Below are positions 1 through 12,800 of a DNA stretch of 64,000 nt, piece by piece; position 1 is the stretch's first letter; each line of letters starts with the position of its first letter. The notes beneath the pieces were generated by a model, which was not told the DNA's origin, made no database searches, and saw only the letters and a list, made by a program, of their open reading frames with translations. A program made the position numbers and the translations under genes. Location of the stretch: contig NC_053390.1 of the NCBI RefSeq assembly GCF_905171765.1, positions 504,962,301-505,026,300 of the forward strand, given 5' to 3'. Source of the stretch: Bufo bufo (taxonomy: Eukaryota > Chordata > Amphibia > Anura > Bufonidae).

Positions 1-659
1 TCGGGGGGCTGCAAAGGCACAGCAGCCCCCCGATGGGAGAGGGAGAGAGCTCCCTGCGCTGTTAACCTTTTCCATACAGCGGTCCGTACGGACCGCTGTA
101 TGGAAAGGGTTAAACGGCTGACATCGCATCGCAGATGTCAGCCGTTTATACCAGGGTGCCAGCAATGTGCTGGCACCCTGGTATACCCACTGAACACCAA
201 TGAATTTTCAAGGGGAGGCGGGCGGGGGATCGCGATCCCGCCTGCCGCACCGCCCGCCTCCCGCACCGCCCGCACCGCCCGCAACCCTCCCCCTGCACCT
301 CCCACCGGGCTAAAATCGCTCGGGGGTGCAGGGGGAGGGATACAGATCTATTTTAGGAATACTAAAGTTTCTGATCTCCGCGGTCAGGGACCGCGGGGAC
401 CAGAAACTGCAGAAATCGCAGCAAACCGCAGGTCTGAATTGACCTGCGGTTTGCCGCGATCGCCGACATGGGGGGGGGTCACGGGACCCCCCCGCGCATT
501 TAGCCTAGGTGCCTGCTCAATGATTTGAGCAGGCACCGGGTTCCGATCACTGCCGGCCGGGCGGCAGTGATCGGAACAACACATGACGTACCGGTACGTC
601 ATGTGTCCTTAAGTACCAGGACATCATGACGTACCGGTACGTCATGTGTCCTTAAGAGG
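1..659 (+). repeat. Chain of back-to-back hairpins, right end of a TTAA-type element
   Basis: Twelve inverted repeats follow each other almost without spacers. Arms are 1-12/22-33, 62-87/88-113 (no loop, one mismatch), 112-124/135-147, 148-164/168-184, 285-299/325-339, 367-385/389-407, 421-434/441-454, 472-480/485-493, 508-520/525-537, 540-555/562-577, and two palindromes around TACCGGTA at 580-605 and 625-646. The last two are direct repeats ending GTCCTTAAG. The chain ends AAGAGGT followed by TTAA at 660-663, like the right ends of elements 1 and 2. The element starts before the window. Confidence 0.7.
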
Positions 660-663
660 TTAA

Positions 664-2934
664 AAAAGAAAACACCCTCAAACTATTCAAAACTGGTTTT
701 AGAAATGTTGTTAACCCTTTAGGTATTCCATAGGAATAAAAGCAAAATAGATGTGAAATTTCACTTTTTTTTGGCAGATTTTCCATTTTAATCAATCTTT
801 TCCTGGAACACATCAAGGGTTAACAACAAAACAAACCTCAATATGTATTATCCTGATTCTGCAAGTTACAGAAACACACTATAGGTGGTCGTATACCGCT
901 GTTTGGGCACACGGCAGGGAAAGGAAGGCAAGGAGCGCCATATGGTTTTTGGAGGGCAGATTTTGCTGGAATGGTCTCTAGGCACCATGTTGCATTTGAA
1001 GAGGCCCTGAGGTAACCCCACAGTGAAAACCCCCAAAAAGTGACCACATTTTGTAAACTAGACCACCCAAGGAATTTTTAAGGGGTGTAGCGAGCAATTC
1101 ACTCAGCAGGTGTTTCATAGAATTTTTAATACTTGGGTGTGAAAATGAAAAATATTTCTTTTTTTACAAGAAAATGGTGCTTTAGGCCCAAACTTTCTTT
1201 TTCACAAAAGATAACAGGAGAATATCCCCCCACAATTTGCTACCCATTTTCTCCTGAATACTGTAAGACACCAATTGTGGTCGTATACTGTTATATGGGG
1301 ATACCCCATGGCTCAGAAGGGAAGGAGCAGCATCTGGATTTTATAACATGGAATTTTCCGTCATGGTTTTTAAGAGCGATAACTTTTTTTATTCTTTGTT
1401 GAATGAGCTGCGTGAGGGCTTATTTTGTGCGAGACAAGCTGTAGTTTTTATTGGCACTATTTTAGGGTACATTTGGCTTTTTATCAAATTTTTATTTTTA
1501 CGTTTTACACAATAAAAACTTTTGTGTTGCCATTTTCTGGCTATAGTCATGTGTGAGGGCTTGTTTTTTGTGCAACGAGGTGACATTTTTGTTTCTACCA
1601 TTTTGGGGTACATAAGACTTTGATTAATTGATATTCTGTTTTTTGTGCAGTGAGGTGACTAAAAAAGGCTGTTTTGGCATAATTTTTATTTTTACACCAT
1701 TCACTTGATGGAGTAGATCATGTAATATTTTTGTAGCGCCAATTGTTACGGACCCGGCAATACCAAATATGTCTAGATTATTTTATTTTTACACAATAAG
1801 GGCATTTTTAGAAAAAAATTATGTTTTTGTGTTACAATTTTGATAGAGCCATATTTTTTTTTCTGGCTATGGTCTTGTGTGGGGGCTAATTTTTTGCAGG
1901 ATGAGGTGACATTTTCATTGCTACTATTTTGGGGTACATACGACTTTTTGATTGATTAATATTATGTTTTTTGGGAGGTGAGTGAAGGGTTAAATGGAAT
2001 TAGCTGTATGATCTGTAGGAAGGACAGGAGGTTGGGTGACATCATATTAGAAGGTGACTATATTTACATTGACCTTCTGTCTGTATAAGGAACTGCTACT
2101 ATTGTAATGAGAGCTGCAGCTATTCTTGTATGTATGCATGAATGTATATAAGGCCCAGTATGACAAGCAATAAATAGAACTGTTACTGACATCATACTGC
2201 ATTTGTCACTGACAAGTTCTCCAGACGTCTGTCTTCGGGGACAAAGGAAGGAATCAAGGTGCATTGAGAAGGAAAATACACTTTCAGTGAGCTGACAAAA
2301 AAAAAATCAGTTTTGGTGCAAAGTTTATCTATTTATTTTTTTACAGAATTCACCTAATGGGGTAGATCATATCATATTATTTTAGAGCCGGTCGGTGCAG
2401 ACACAGTGATGCCAAATATGTCTCTTTTTTTTTTTCTTCTATTTTTAAAAAATTTTAAATAACGGATTTGGGTGGATTTCTTTTTTTTTTTTCAAAACAC
2501 TTTATTTTTATTTTTTATTTTTTATTTTTTTACCCTTTGTGTCCCCCATAAGGTCATACAAGACCTCTGGGGGACATTGAACTTCTTTTTTTTTTTTTTT
2601 ACTATTGATTTGTCCTGTAACTGGGGCTGACATAGTTACAGTTACAGTGGAAATACACCCCCCAGAGAGGCTGTACAGCATACTATACTATACAGCCTCA
2701 GTGCAGGGCTGATCGTGGTCTATGGAAGTCCCGTCAGCTCCTACACACTTCCGACGCCCCGGTGGTCACATGATCACCGGGCCGGGACAGGAAGCGACAG
2801 ATGCTAATAGAAGGCAGGGACACCCACAATTAGCGTGCAGCTGCCATCTCTGAAAAGACGTTCCAGAACGTCAATTTAGAGATAACCCCGACCACCCAGG
2901 ACGTTTATAGTCAATGGGCGGTCAGGAAGTGGTT
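664..2934. repeat. Decayed non-autonomous TTAA-type element(s)
   Basis: AT-rich DNA with diverged internal direct repeats. The phrase giving 'gtgcgagacaagctgtag...ttttagggtacat' recurs in altered form near 1420, 1570 and 1890. The segment around 1040-1075 resembles the 'gtgaccccattttggaaa' repeats inside elements 1 and 2. It ends GGTCAGGAAGTGG before TTTAA near 2935, close to their right terminus, and there is a small hairpin at about 2757-2780. No open reading frame worth calling; boundaries on the left are uncertain. Confidence 0.45.
2005..2275 (+). repeat. Possible solo LTR fragment
   Basis: A TATATAAGG box near 2146 is followed 25 bases later by AATAAA, then by a GT-rich stretch ending in a CTTCGGGGACAAAGG motif, an order typical of the U3-R-U5 parts of LTRs. 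I could not find matching TG/CA ends or a short target duplication, so this stays tentative. Confidence 0.3.
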
Positions 2935-2935
2935 T

Positions 2936-3356
2936 AAAGAACATATGTCACCAGATTTCCGAATACAAACAGCATACATACCCGTAATTATTTCATTAAC
3001 AGATCTCTTAGACCTGATGAGATTGGAACCATGTAAGAATGGTTGTTATAATCATTTTTGAAAATTTTCCAACCTGGTATTCAAATGAGCAGTTTATGAG
3101 ACCAGCTAGGGAGTGAGATAGCTCAATAAGTCCAGTGTATTCATAAATTAAACTCAACCCGTCCACTTAGCTTCTTTCAGCGCCCCAAGTCCCCTGCTGC
3201 TGTAATCCTACACTGCTCAATACAAGCTGGACTCAGAAAATGCTCATTTTATTATCTAGCCAGAAAACTTTCTGAAAGGATTATACAGCCATCCTGACAT
3301 GCTTAATGTTTCATAGAGGCATGGGAGTACATAGCTTGTAAATAGAATGTTATACC
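2936..3356. other. Intron/flank without recognisable feature
   Basis: No splice-flanked exon, repeat ends or coding similarity seen on either strand. Confidence 0.5.
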
Positions 3357-3644
3357 TTAGGTCTCATGCACACGACCGTATATATTTTGCGGTTCGCAAA
3401 AATCGGATCTGCAAAAAATACGAATGACATCCGTGTGCATTCCGTATTTTGCTGAACAGCTGGCCCTTAATAGAACAGTACTATCCTTGTCCATAATTTT
3501 TTTGGGGGAACGGAAATACGGAAACGGAATGCACACAGAGTACCTTTTTTTACGGACCCATTGAAATTAATGGTTCCGTATATGATCCGCAAAAAAAACG
3601 GAATGGACACTGAATGAAAATATGTTTGTGTGCATGAGGCCTTA
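3357..3644. mobile_element. MITE, 'ctcatgcacacgaccgt' family
   Basis: Terminal inverted repeats read AGGTCTCATGCACACGACCG on the left (3359) and its near complement ending GCATGAGGCCTT on the right. The inside is low complexity (tacggaa/ttccgta). The same family occurs at 46274-46722 and 47931-48257. Confidence 0.7.
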
Positions 3645-3692
3645 ACTGAAGTCAAAGTTTTTGGATTTACTAATCACATAATGTTCTCTTAC

Positions 3693-3829
3693 CTGGCATG
3701 AATCAATTTTGCCCTCCAGATAACCTGCACAAACCATCCTGTCTGTGACCACATTGCTGTATAAGCTATTGCAGAGTGTTTGATCTATGAGGGCAACTGT
3801 AGCTTTTTGCAACACTTCAGGTTTCACCA
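3693..3829 (-). CDS. tmprss9: tmprss9 exon: protease domain 1, before the catalytic Ser
   Basis: 137-bp exon, acceptor TAATTTCAG and donor CAG|GTAAGA. It encodes [17 protein letters not shown], the cysteine-containing loop around [18 protein letters not shown], and ends EGKIDSCQ. In trypsin-fold genes an intron commonly falls at this point, just before GDSGGP. The GDSGGP exon was not seen in the 3.7 kb left in this window, so it should lie before position 1. The 17.4-kb intron upstream is unusually long and filled by an L1 and piggyBac element 1. Confidence 0.95.
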
Positions 3830-6800
3830 CTGAAATTAGAAATAAAATTGCACTGTATACTCATTTTACTCCCACATTCAGATTTGTTATAAGCTCAATG
3901 TTTATTAATAGACACAATAGAGTTTATAATTGGAAAATCTTCAAATGATAAAATTTTACATTTGACAGTGTAAAAACTAGGGTCCTGGAATACACACTAT
4001 TGATACACTATGTGAAAATGTTCCTTACGGGTACTTATGGTTTTGGTATCAGGAATTGTGCTCGTCAGCAAATATTGAATTAAAACAAAGCTACGTTATT
4101 CAGTCATACAAATGAAAAATAAATTAAAAAAATATCTCCTATTAAACTTCTAGTCACTTAAGGCTGAATTTACATCAGCGTTCAGCTTTTCCGTTCTCCT
4201 GCTCCGTTATAGGAACAGAAAAATGGAAAGGACGGATTCGGCACATAACTGAGCTGAGCGGAGCCTATGGATCCCATAGACTATAATGGGGTCCGTTAGG
4301 TTTCCGCTCAGAGGAAGGTTTTTGAAGTCGAGACAAAAATTGTGCATGCAGGACTTATACACAACTCTGAGCGGAAACCTAATGGACCCTATTATAGTCT
4401 ATGGGGTCCATAGGCTCCATTCGGCTCCGTTATGTGCCGTTCTCCTGTTCCTATAACAGAACAAGAAAACAGAAAGGGTGAACGCTGATGTGAACTCAGC
4501 CAAGGGGAAATCGAGCACTTCATAATGAAGATGCCAGCAACAGCGGCGCACATGGTGGGCGACTTCCAAACAGAAACATCCTGCTGCCTTAGAAGGTGAA
4601 GATTCAGAGGCAGAGGCCGACAGCGAATTGGAAGATTTGTCGAACAGAGAGGACCAGAGAATTTCCAGATCATTTCTCAAGAACCTGCTGGCACAATCAC
4701 CGGAGCCTCTGGTATGTGAATGAAGGACATTAAGCAAGACTTTCGCCAAATGCACTCCAGAATGGAGGCCCTTCAGACCACTCAGGTGTCAGTTATTGAT
4801 TTTAATACAGTGGTCACACATAATATGAATAACTGTGAAGCGCACGTGAATCACTTATATTCCCTAGTAGAAGACCAAGATAATCGGGGGCGCAGGAACA
4901 ACTTGCGGCTTAAAGGCCTCCCCGATCTGACGCTCCAGAAGCACTGGCACAGTCTTTTACCTTCATATTCTCTGACCTGTTCGGCCAAGATATGCAGCAG
5001 CCCACTACGTGTGTGTGGGCACTGCTTAAAAGCACTTTTTACCTTGTCAACAGTACTATGTTGTATTGTATGATTTTGTATGTATGTATCTGCAAAATCC
5101 CTGTTACCAGGCAGATTAGGTGTAATTTATACATCCCACCACTAGATGGGGATAAAACTTAGGTCTTATATATACCTAGTTCAGGTCTAGTGAAGCAGAT
5201 GATCAGTTGAGGACAGGTTCAGGTTCGGTGAGGACAGAGACAGGTCAGTGTGGAGATCAGTAAGTAGACTGATGCTGAGAGAGTGAAAAGGTGCAGATCT
5301 AGCACTTCAGCTCTGAGGAAAAGTTTTAGTCCAGCAAGGGACAAAAGGACAGACTTATATACATCCAAAGGATAAAAGCCGCAAACCAGGCGTAAAGGAC
5401 CTTTGGGATATTCAGGTGAAGGATACCATAGCCTCCGGTAACCTCACCAACATTGCACTGATATTGAAAATAACCCACTGCCCCAACCTAAAACCTGAAA
5501 AGCCTAGAAACAGTGGATTTGCAGAATTAACTCTGTACCATCAAGAGACTGCATTTTTGTACTGCTGCAACCAAAGTCACCAAAAGTAAAAGTTGTGAGT
5601 TGCAGCTTACCACTGTCTATCTCCATATTACTACTAATGGTTGTACCACCATTAACGGTACTGGCGTCAAGGGACTCAGCCGCAACAAGCACCCTAAGCA
5701 CCCCTAACATCAAGGCCACCTCAACCACCATCTTGGCTGATGCTTCCTACCACAGAGCATGCTCCGGAGGATTTCGTGCTGTCCACCTCAACACTGTGCT
5801 GCCAGCCCAGGGAGGCTTTCTGCTAACCGTGAGTAAACTGATGAACTGTGTGTTATAATTTGGCCCCTCATCGGTCCACCGTGCACCTCACGTGTTGCCC
5901 CTGCGACTGGCTGGCTGCAGATACAGGGGACCTAACCATAGACCGGGCACATAGAGCACTGAGGCCTTTTCCAAAACACCATGACCTGTGGTGGGATTCT
6001 TCTAACGCTAGTGTGAAAGTACCCTAAGACTACTATATGTTTCTTTAATGTTAAGGGAATGAACGCACCGTCAAAGAGGAGTCAAGTGTGCAGGTTCCTG
6101 CACAAAAACGAGGTGGGAATAGAAACACACTTTAGGCTGGGTTCACACGGACGTCACGTTTTGGCTCAGGATGTGTCCCGGGTGCATTGCAGCAAACCTG
6201 CGCGAGTAGGTACCCAATTGCAGTCAGTTTTGACTGCGATTGCGTTCCGTTGTTCAGTTTTTATCGCGCGGGTGCAATGCGTTTTGCACGCGCGTGATAA
6301 AAAACTGAATGTGGTACACAGACCCGAACTTCTTCACTGAAGTTCAGGTTTGGGTTCAAGGTTGTGTAGATGTAATTATTTTCCCTTATAACATGGTTAT
6401 AAGGGAAAATAATAGCATTCTTTAATACAGAATGCTTAGTAGAAGGTCAATTGAGGGTTAAAAAATAAAATTAACTCACCTCCTCCAATTGATCGCATAG
6501 CTGCCGGTCTCCTGCTCTTTCTTCAGGACCTGTGGTGACGACACTGAGCTCATCACATGGTCCAATCACACGGTCCATCACCACGGTGATGGACCATGTG
6601 ATGTGACGTCACCACAGGTCCTTTAGCCGGCAGCTCATGAATAAAGACGTAAGAAGAGATCGGCAACTACACGATCAAGAGGAGGAGGTGAGTTAATTTT
6701 ATTTATTTACAGAGATGTAATCTGCTGCATGGTGAGCTACCAAACTAAAGAGAAGATATTCTCTGCCTCCCGTTCTGCTGCTTTCATAGAATATGCTGGC

Positions 6801-9800
6801 TCCACTGTCACCATTTATCAGGATTTATCCCCCATGACTCTGCGTAAACAGAACCATCTATGGCCATTTCCGGACATTCTAAGGAGCAGGAAAATAACGT
6901 ATCGATGGCTGCACTCCTTTTGGTTGTTGATTGATACACCGGGCCTTAAAGTCGTGATTAAAGCCCACGCTGACTTGCAGCGCATCTACGAGGTCCTGGA
7001 GATTGAAGCCTTAGATATCTCAGACTAGAGCTCAGCTCAAAATATTGCACCCCTACCTCCACTACCATTGGACCCATGTGACATTGGCTAAACATCAGTG
7101 AATGAAAGCCACCGTCCAAAGGATGACTCCACAGAAGCTTCAGCCAGTCCTGCAAGAGCCCTTGGGAGATATATGAGTGCTTACTTCCCTACCTATCTAG
7201 TTTTGCATTGCTTCCTCCAGGATATAATGCGCACCTAAAGTCTATGTGCATGGAACTGCCCGTGGTTTGGTCTGAGTTCTCACTGATGGCCTGAAAAGGG
7301 GCTGTAGACTGTGTTAATGGAAAGTTCGTCCCCTCACGACCGATGCTGGTGTAAGGAGTGTTACTCTGCTTGTTTCAAGGTTCTTCTTTTCTTATGTTTG
7401 TTTCACTTGAGTATGCTTTCATTTCTATGATCTGTTGTCTGTTGTTGTTTACCTACTTACCCTTTTTCCTCCCTTACCCTTCCCTCCTTCCCTCCTCCCG
7501 TCTTGGCCTAGATGTGGAAACAGTAAGGGATGGTATATTGGCTTATGTAAAGGGGATACTTCTGATTTATGGTTTTCCTTTAGTTATTTTAGTTTTTTCC
7601 TTTTTTATAGTCCTCATGGCTAAGGGTATTTTCACACTAGCGTTTAAGTTTTCCGGTATTGAGTTCCGTCATAGGGGCTCAATACTGGAAAAAATGCTTC
7701 AGTTTTGTCCCAATGCATTCTAAATGGAAAGAAATCCGTTCAGTATGCATCAGGATGTCTTCAGTTCAGTCCCTTTTACGGTATTTGGCCAGAGAAAATA
7801 CCACAGCATGCTGCGGTATTTTCTACGGCTAAAATTCCGGAACACTTGCCAAAATGCCGGATCTAGCATTAATTTCAATTGAAATGTATTAATGCTGGAT
7901 CCGGTACCAAGTGTTCTGAAAAAACTGATTCGGTTTCCCGGTCTGCGTATACGCAGACCTTTAAATTTGTGAAAAAGATAAATACCAGATCCGGTTTTCT
8001 GGATGACACCGGAGAGACAGATCAGGTATTGCAACGCATTTGTTAGACGGATCCGGAAACAAATGATATCCGTTTGCATGCAGATTTCCGGATCCAGCAG
8101 GCAGTTTTGGCAACGGAACTTCCTGCTGGATTCTTCTAACGCTAGTGTGAAAGTACCCTAAGACTACTATATGTTTCTTTAATGTTAAGGGAATGAACGC
8201 ACCGGCAAAGAGGAGTCAAGTGTGCAGGTTCCTGCACAAAAACGAGGTGGGAATAGAAACACACTTTAGGCTGGGTTCACACGGACGTCACGTTTTGGCT
8301 CAGGATGCGTCCCGGGTGCATTGCAGCAAACCTGCGCGAGTAGGTACCCAATTGCAGTCAGTTTTGACTGCGATTGCGTTCCGTTGTTCAGTTTTTATCG
8401 CGCGGGTGCAATGCGTTTTGCACGCGCGTGATAAAAAACTGAATGTGGTACACAGACCCAAACTTCTTCACTGAAGTTCAGGTTTGGGTTCAAGGTTGTG
8501 TAGATGTAATTATTTTCCCTTATAACATGGTTATAAGGGAAAATAATAGCATTCTTTAATACAGAATGCTTAGTAGAAGGTCAATTGAGGGTTAAAAAAT
8601 AAAATTAACTCACCTCCTCCAATTGATCGCATAGCTGCCGGTCTCCTGCTCTTTCTTCAGGACCTGTGGTGACGACACTGAGCTCATCACATGGTCCAAT
8701 CACACGGTCCATCACCACGGTGATGGACCATGTGATGTGACGTCACCACAGGTCCTTTAGCCGGCAGCTCATGAATAAAGACGTAAGAAGAGATCGGCAA
8801 CTACACGATCAAGAGGAGGAGGTGAGTTAATTTTATTTATTTTTTTAACCCTCAATTGACCTTCTACTAAGCATTCTGTATTAAAGAATGCTATTATTTG
8901 TCCCTTATAACCATGTTATAAGGGAAAATAATACAGTGAATAGACTGTCAACTTAGCAACCATGCGTGAAAATCGCACCGCATCCGCACTTGCTTGCGGA
9001 TGCTTGCGATTTTCACGCAGCCCCATTCACTTCTATGGGGCCTGCGTTGCGTGATAAACGCACAATATAGAGCATGCTGCGATTTTCACGCAAGTCATGC
9101 GTGAAAATCACCGCTCATGTGCACAGCCCTATAGAAATGAATGGGTCTGGATTTAGTGCGGGTGAAATGCGTTCACCTCACGCATTGCACACGTGCGGAA
9201 ATCTCGCCCATGTGAAAGGGTCCTTCGAGTTAAAGGGATATTCCCATCTGAGAAAATGGGGGCATATCGCTAGTCTGATAGGTGCGGGTTCCAGAGGTGG
9301 GATTATGACCAGATTTATGACCAGAGCTGCAGCCTGATTTTGCATCCCACTACAATTTATCTCTGCAGTTTTGTCCATGTACAATTCCTCCTGTGCTCGT
9401 GTTTGGGTTAATGGCATGTTGTCACCTCCTGTCTCGATAAGTAATGGAACTAGACAAGGATGCCCCTTGTCTCCCCTTCTTTTTGTTTTAACAATAGAAT
9501 CAATTCTGGAGGCCTTTCGCCAGGATGATACAGTAAAAGGAATTACATTAGGCAACGCATCACATCTGTTCTATTATTTATTACGAATCCAATGGGAGGC
9601 GTTTCTGGTGGTTATCACTATTTTAGATTATTTTGGCACTCTCTCCAATATTAAAATTAACCCTAGTAAATCACAAGTCCTTAATGTAACTTTACCTCCG
9701 CAAACTAACCTTTTGCTCCAGCACTTGTCCCCTTTTCAGTGGACTTCCCAATTCCTGGGAGTGCTGATAACACCAGAGGTTCTCTCATTATACTGGGCTA

Positions 9801-12800
9801 ATTATCAGGTTTTCCCTAAGCAGATCTCTATATTGCAATCTTGGGATGTTTCATATGTATCCTAATTTAGTGTTAGAGACTTATTAACCACTTCAGCCCC
9901 CATAGCTTAAACACCCTTAATGACCAGGCCACTTTTTACACTTCTGACCTACACTACTTTCACCGTTTATTGCTCGGTCATGCAACTTACCACCCAAATG
10001 AATTTTACCTCCTTTTCTTCTCACTAATAGAGCTTTCATTTGGTGGTATTTCATTGCTGCTGACATTTTTACTTTTTTTGTTATTAATCGAAATTTAACG
10101 ATTGTTTTGCAAAAAAATGACATTTTTCACTTTGAGTTGTAAAATTTAGCAAAAAAAACGACATCCATATATAAATTTTTCTCTAAATTTATTGTTCTAC
10201 ATGTTTTTGATAAAAAAAAATGTTTGGGTAAAAGTTATAGCGTTTACAAACTATGGTACAAAAATGTGAATTTCCGCTTTTTGAAGCAGCTCTGTCTTTC
10301 TGAGCACCTGTCATGTTTCCTGAGGTTCTACAATGCCCAGACAGTACAAACACCCCATAAATGACCCCATTTTGGAAAGTAGACACCCTAAGGTATTCGC
10401 TGATGGGCATAGTGAGTTCATAGAGCTTTTTATTTTTTGTCACAAGTTAGCGGAAAATGATGATTTTTTTTTTTTTCTTACAAAGTCTCATATTCCACTA
10501 ACTTGTGACAAAAAATAAAAACTTCTATGAACTCACTATGCCCATCAGCGAATACCTTGGGTTGTCTTCTTTCCAAAATGGGGTCACTTGTGGGGTAGTT
10601 ATACTGCCCTGGCATTCTAGGGGCCCAAATGTGTGGTAAGGATTTTGAAATCAAAATCTGTAAAAAATGGTCGGTGAAATCCGAAAGGTGCTCTTTGGAA
10701 TGTGGGCCCCTTTGCCCACCTAGGCTGCAAAAAAGTGTCACACATGTGGTATCTCCGTACTCAGGAGAAGTTGGGCAATGTGTTTTGGGGTGTCATTTTA
10801 CATATACCCATGCTGGGTGAGAGAAATATCTTGGCAAAAGACAACTTTTCCTATTTTTTTATACAAAGTTGGCATTTGACCAAGATATTTATCTCACTCA
10901 GCATGGGTATATGTAAAATGACACCCCAAAACACATTGCCCAACTTCTCCTGAGTACGGCGATACCACATGTGTGACACTTTTTTGCAGCCTAGGTGGGC
11001 AAAGGGGCCCACATTCCAAAGAGCACCTTTCGGATTTCACCGGCCATTTTTTACAGATTTTGATTTCAAACTCCTTACCACACATTTGGGCCCCTAGAAT
11101 GCCAGGGCAGTATAACTACCCCACAAGTGACCCCATTTTGGAAAGAAGAAACCCCAAGGTATTCGCTGATGGGCATAGTGAGTTCATGGAAGTTTTTATT
11201 TTTTGTCACAAGTTAGTGGAATATGAGACTTTGTAAGAAAAAAAAAATATAAAATAAATCATAATTTTCCGCTAACTTGTGACAAAAAATAATAAATTCT
11301 AGGAACTCGCCATGCCCCTCACGGAATACTTTGGGGTGTCTTCTTTCCAAAATGGGGTCACTTGTGGGGTAGTTATACTGCCCTGGCATTCTAGGGGCCC
11401 AAATGTGTGGTAAGTAGTTTGAAATCAAAATCTGTAAAAAATGGCCGGTGAAATCCGAAAGGTGCTCTTTGGAATGTGGGCCCCTTTGCCCACCTAGGCT
11501 GCAAAAAAGTGTCACACATGTGGTATCTCCGTACTCAGGAGAAGTTGGGCAATGTGTTTTGGGGTGTCATTTTACATATACCCATGCTGGGTGAGAGAAA
11601 TATCTTGGCAAAAGACAACTTTTCCCATTTTTTTTATACAAAGTTGGCATTTGACCAAGATATTTATCTCACCCAGCATGGGTATATGTAAAATGACACC
11701 CCAAAACACATTCCCCAACTTCTCCTGAGTACGGCGATACCACATGTGTGACACTTTTTTGCAGCCTAGATGCGCAAAGGGGCCACATTCCTTTTAGGGG
11801 GGCATTTTTAGACATTTGGATCCCAGACTTCTTCTCACGCTTTAGGGCCCCTAAAAATCCAGGGCAGTATAAATACCCCACATGTGACCCCATTTTGGAA
11901 AGAAGACACCCCAAGGTATTCAATGAGGGGCATGGCGAGTTCATAGAATTTTTTTTTTTTTGCCACAAGTTAGCGGAAATTGATTTTTTGTTTTTTTTTC
12001 TCACAAAGTCTCCCTTTCCGCTAACTTGGGACAAAAATTTCAATGTTTCATGGACTCAATATGCCCCTCAGTAAATACCTTGGGGTGTCTTCTTTCCAAA
12101 ATGGGGTCATTTGTGGGGTGTTTGTACTGCCCTGGCATTTGAGGGTCTCCGCAATCATTACATGTATGGCCAGCATTAGGAGTTTCTGCTATTCTCCTTA
12201 TATTGAGCATACGGATAATGAGATTTTTTTTTTTCGTTCAGCTTCTGGGCTGAAAGAAAAAATGAACGGCACAGATTTCTTCATTCGCATCGATCAATGT
12301 GGATGAAAAAATCTCTGCCAAAAAAAAAAAAGGAGGGGAAAGGCGTCTGCCAGGACATAGGAGCTCCGCCCAACATCCATACCCACTTAGCTCGTATGCC
12401 CTGGCAAACCAGATTTCTCCATTCACATCAATCGATGTGAATGAATAAATCATTGCCGGGATTTTTTTTTTTATATATATATATACAAAGTGTTTGCCAA
12501 AATATATGAACACCGCCACCTCCTCAGCTCATATGCCTCGGCAAACGTATCTTTTACTGCAGAGGAGAAATCTCGTCTTGCAGCGCCGCATACACTGACT
12601 TTTGTGTAATCTGACAGCAGCGCAATGCTTCTGTCAGAATGCACATCAGTGCTGCTGCTAGTCGATCGGTTGGTCCACCTGGAAGGTAAAAAAAAACAAA
12701 ACAAAAAAGAAAAAAACAGGCCGCAACGCAATAAATTTATTAACTTTATAATAACTTTTGAACAGAACATATAAACTTTTTTTTAACTTTTTTAACTGAA

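Noticed and set aside
100..528. 142-codon open frame rich in Pro and Arg
   Set aside because: Lies wholly in the hairpin chain; composition is explained by the GC-rich palindromes.
3693..3829. Protease exon as an isolated pseudogene fragment
   Set aside because: Both splice sites are intact and its phase and sequence continue the exon at 21210.
5595..5858. Secreted protein gene (hydrophobic start)
   Set aside because: No splice context, no family match, lies in an unclassified repeat insert.
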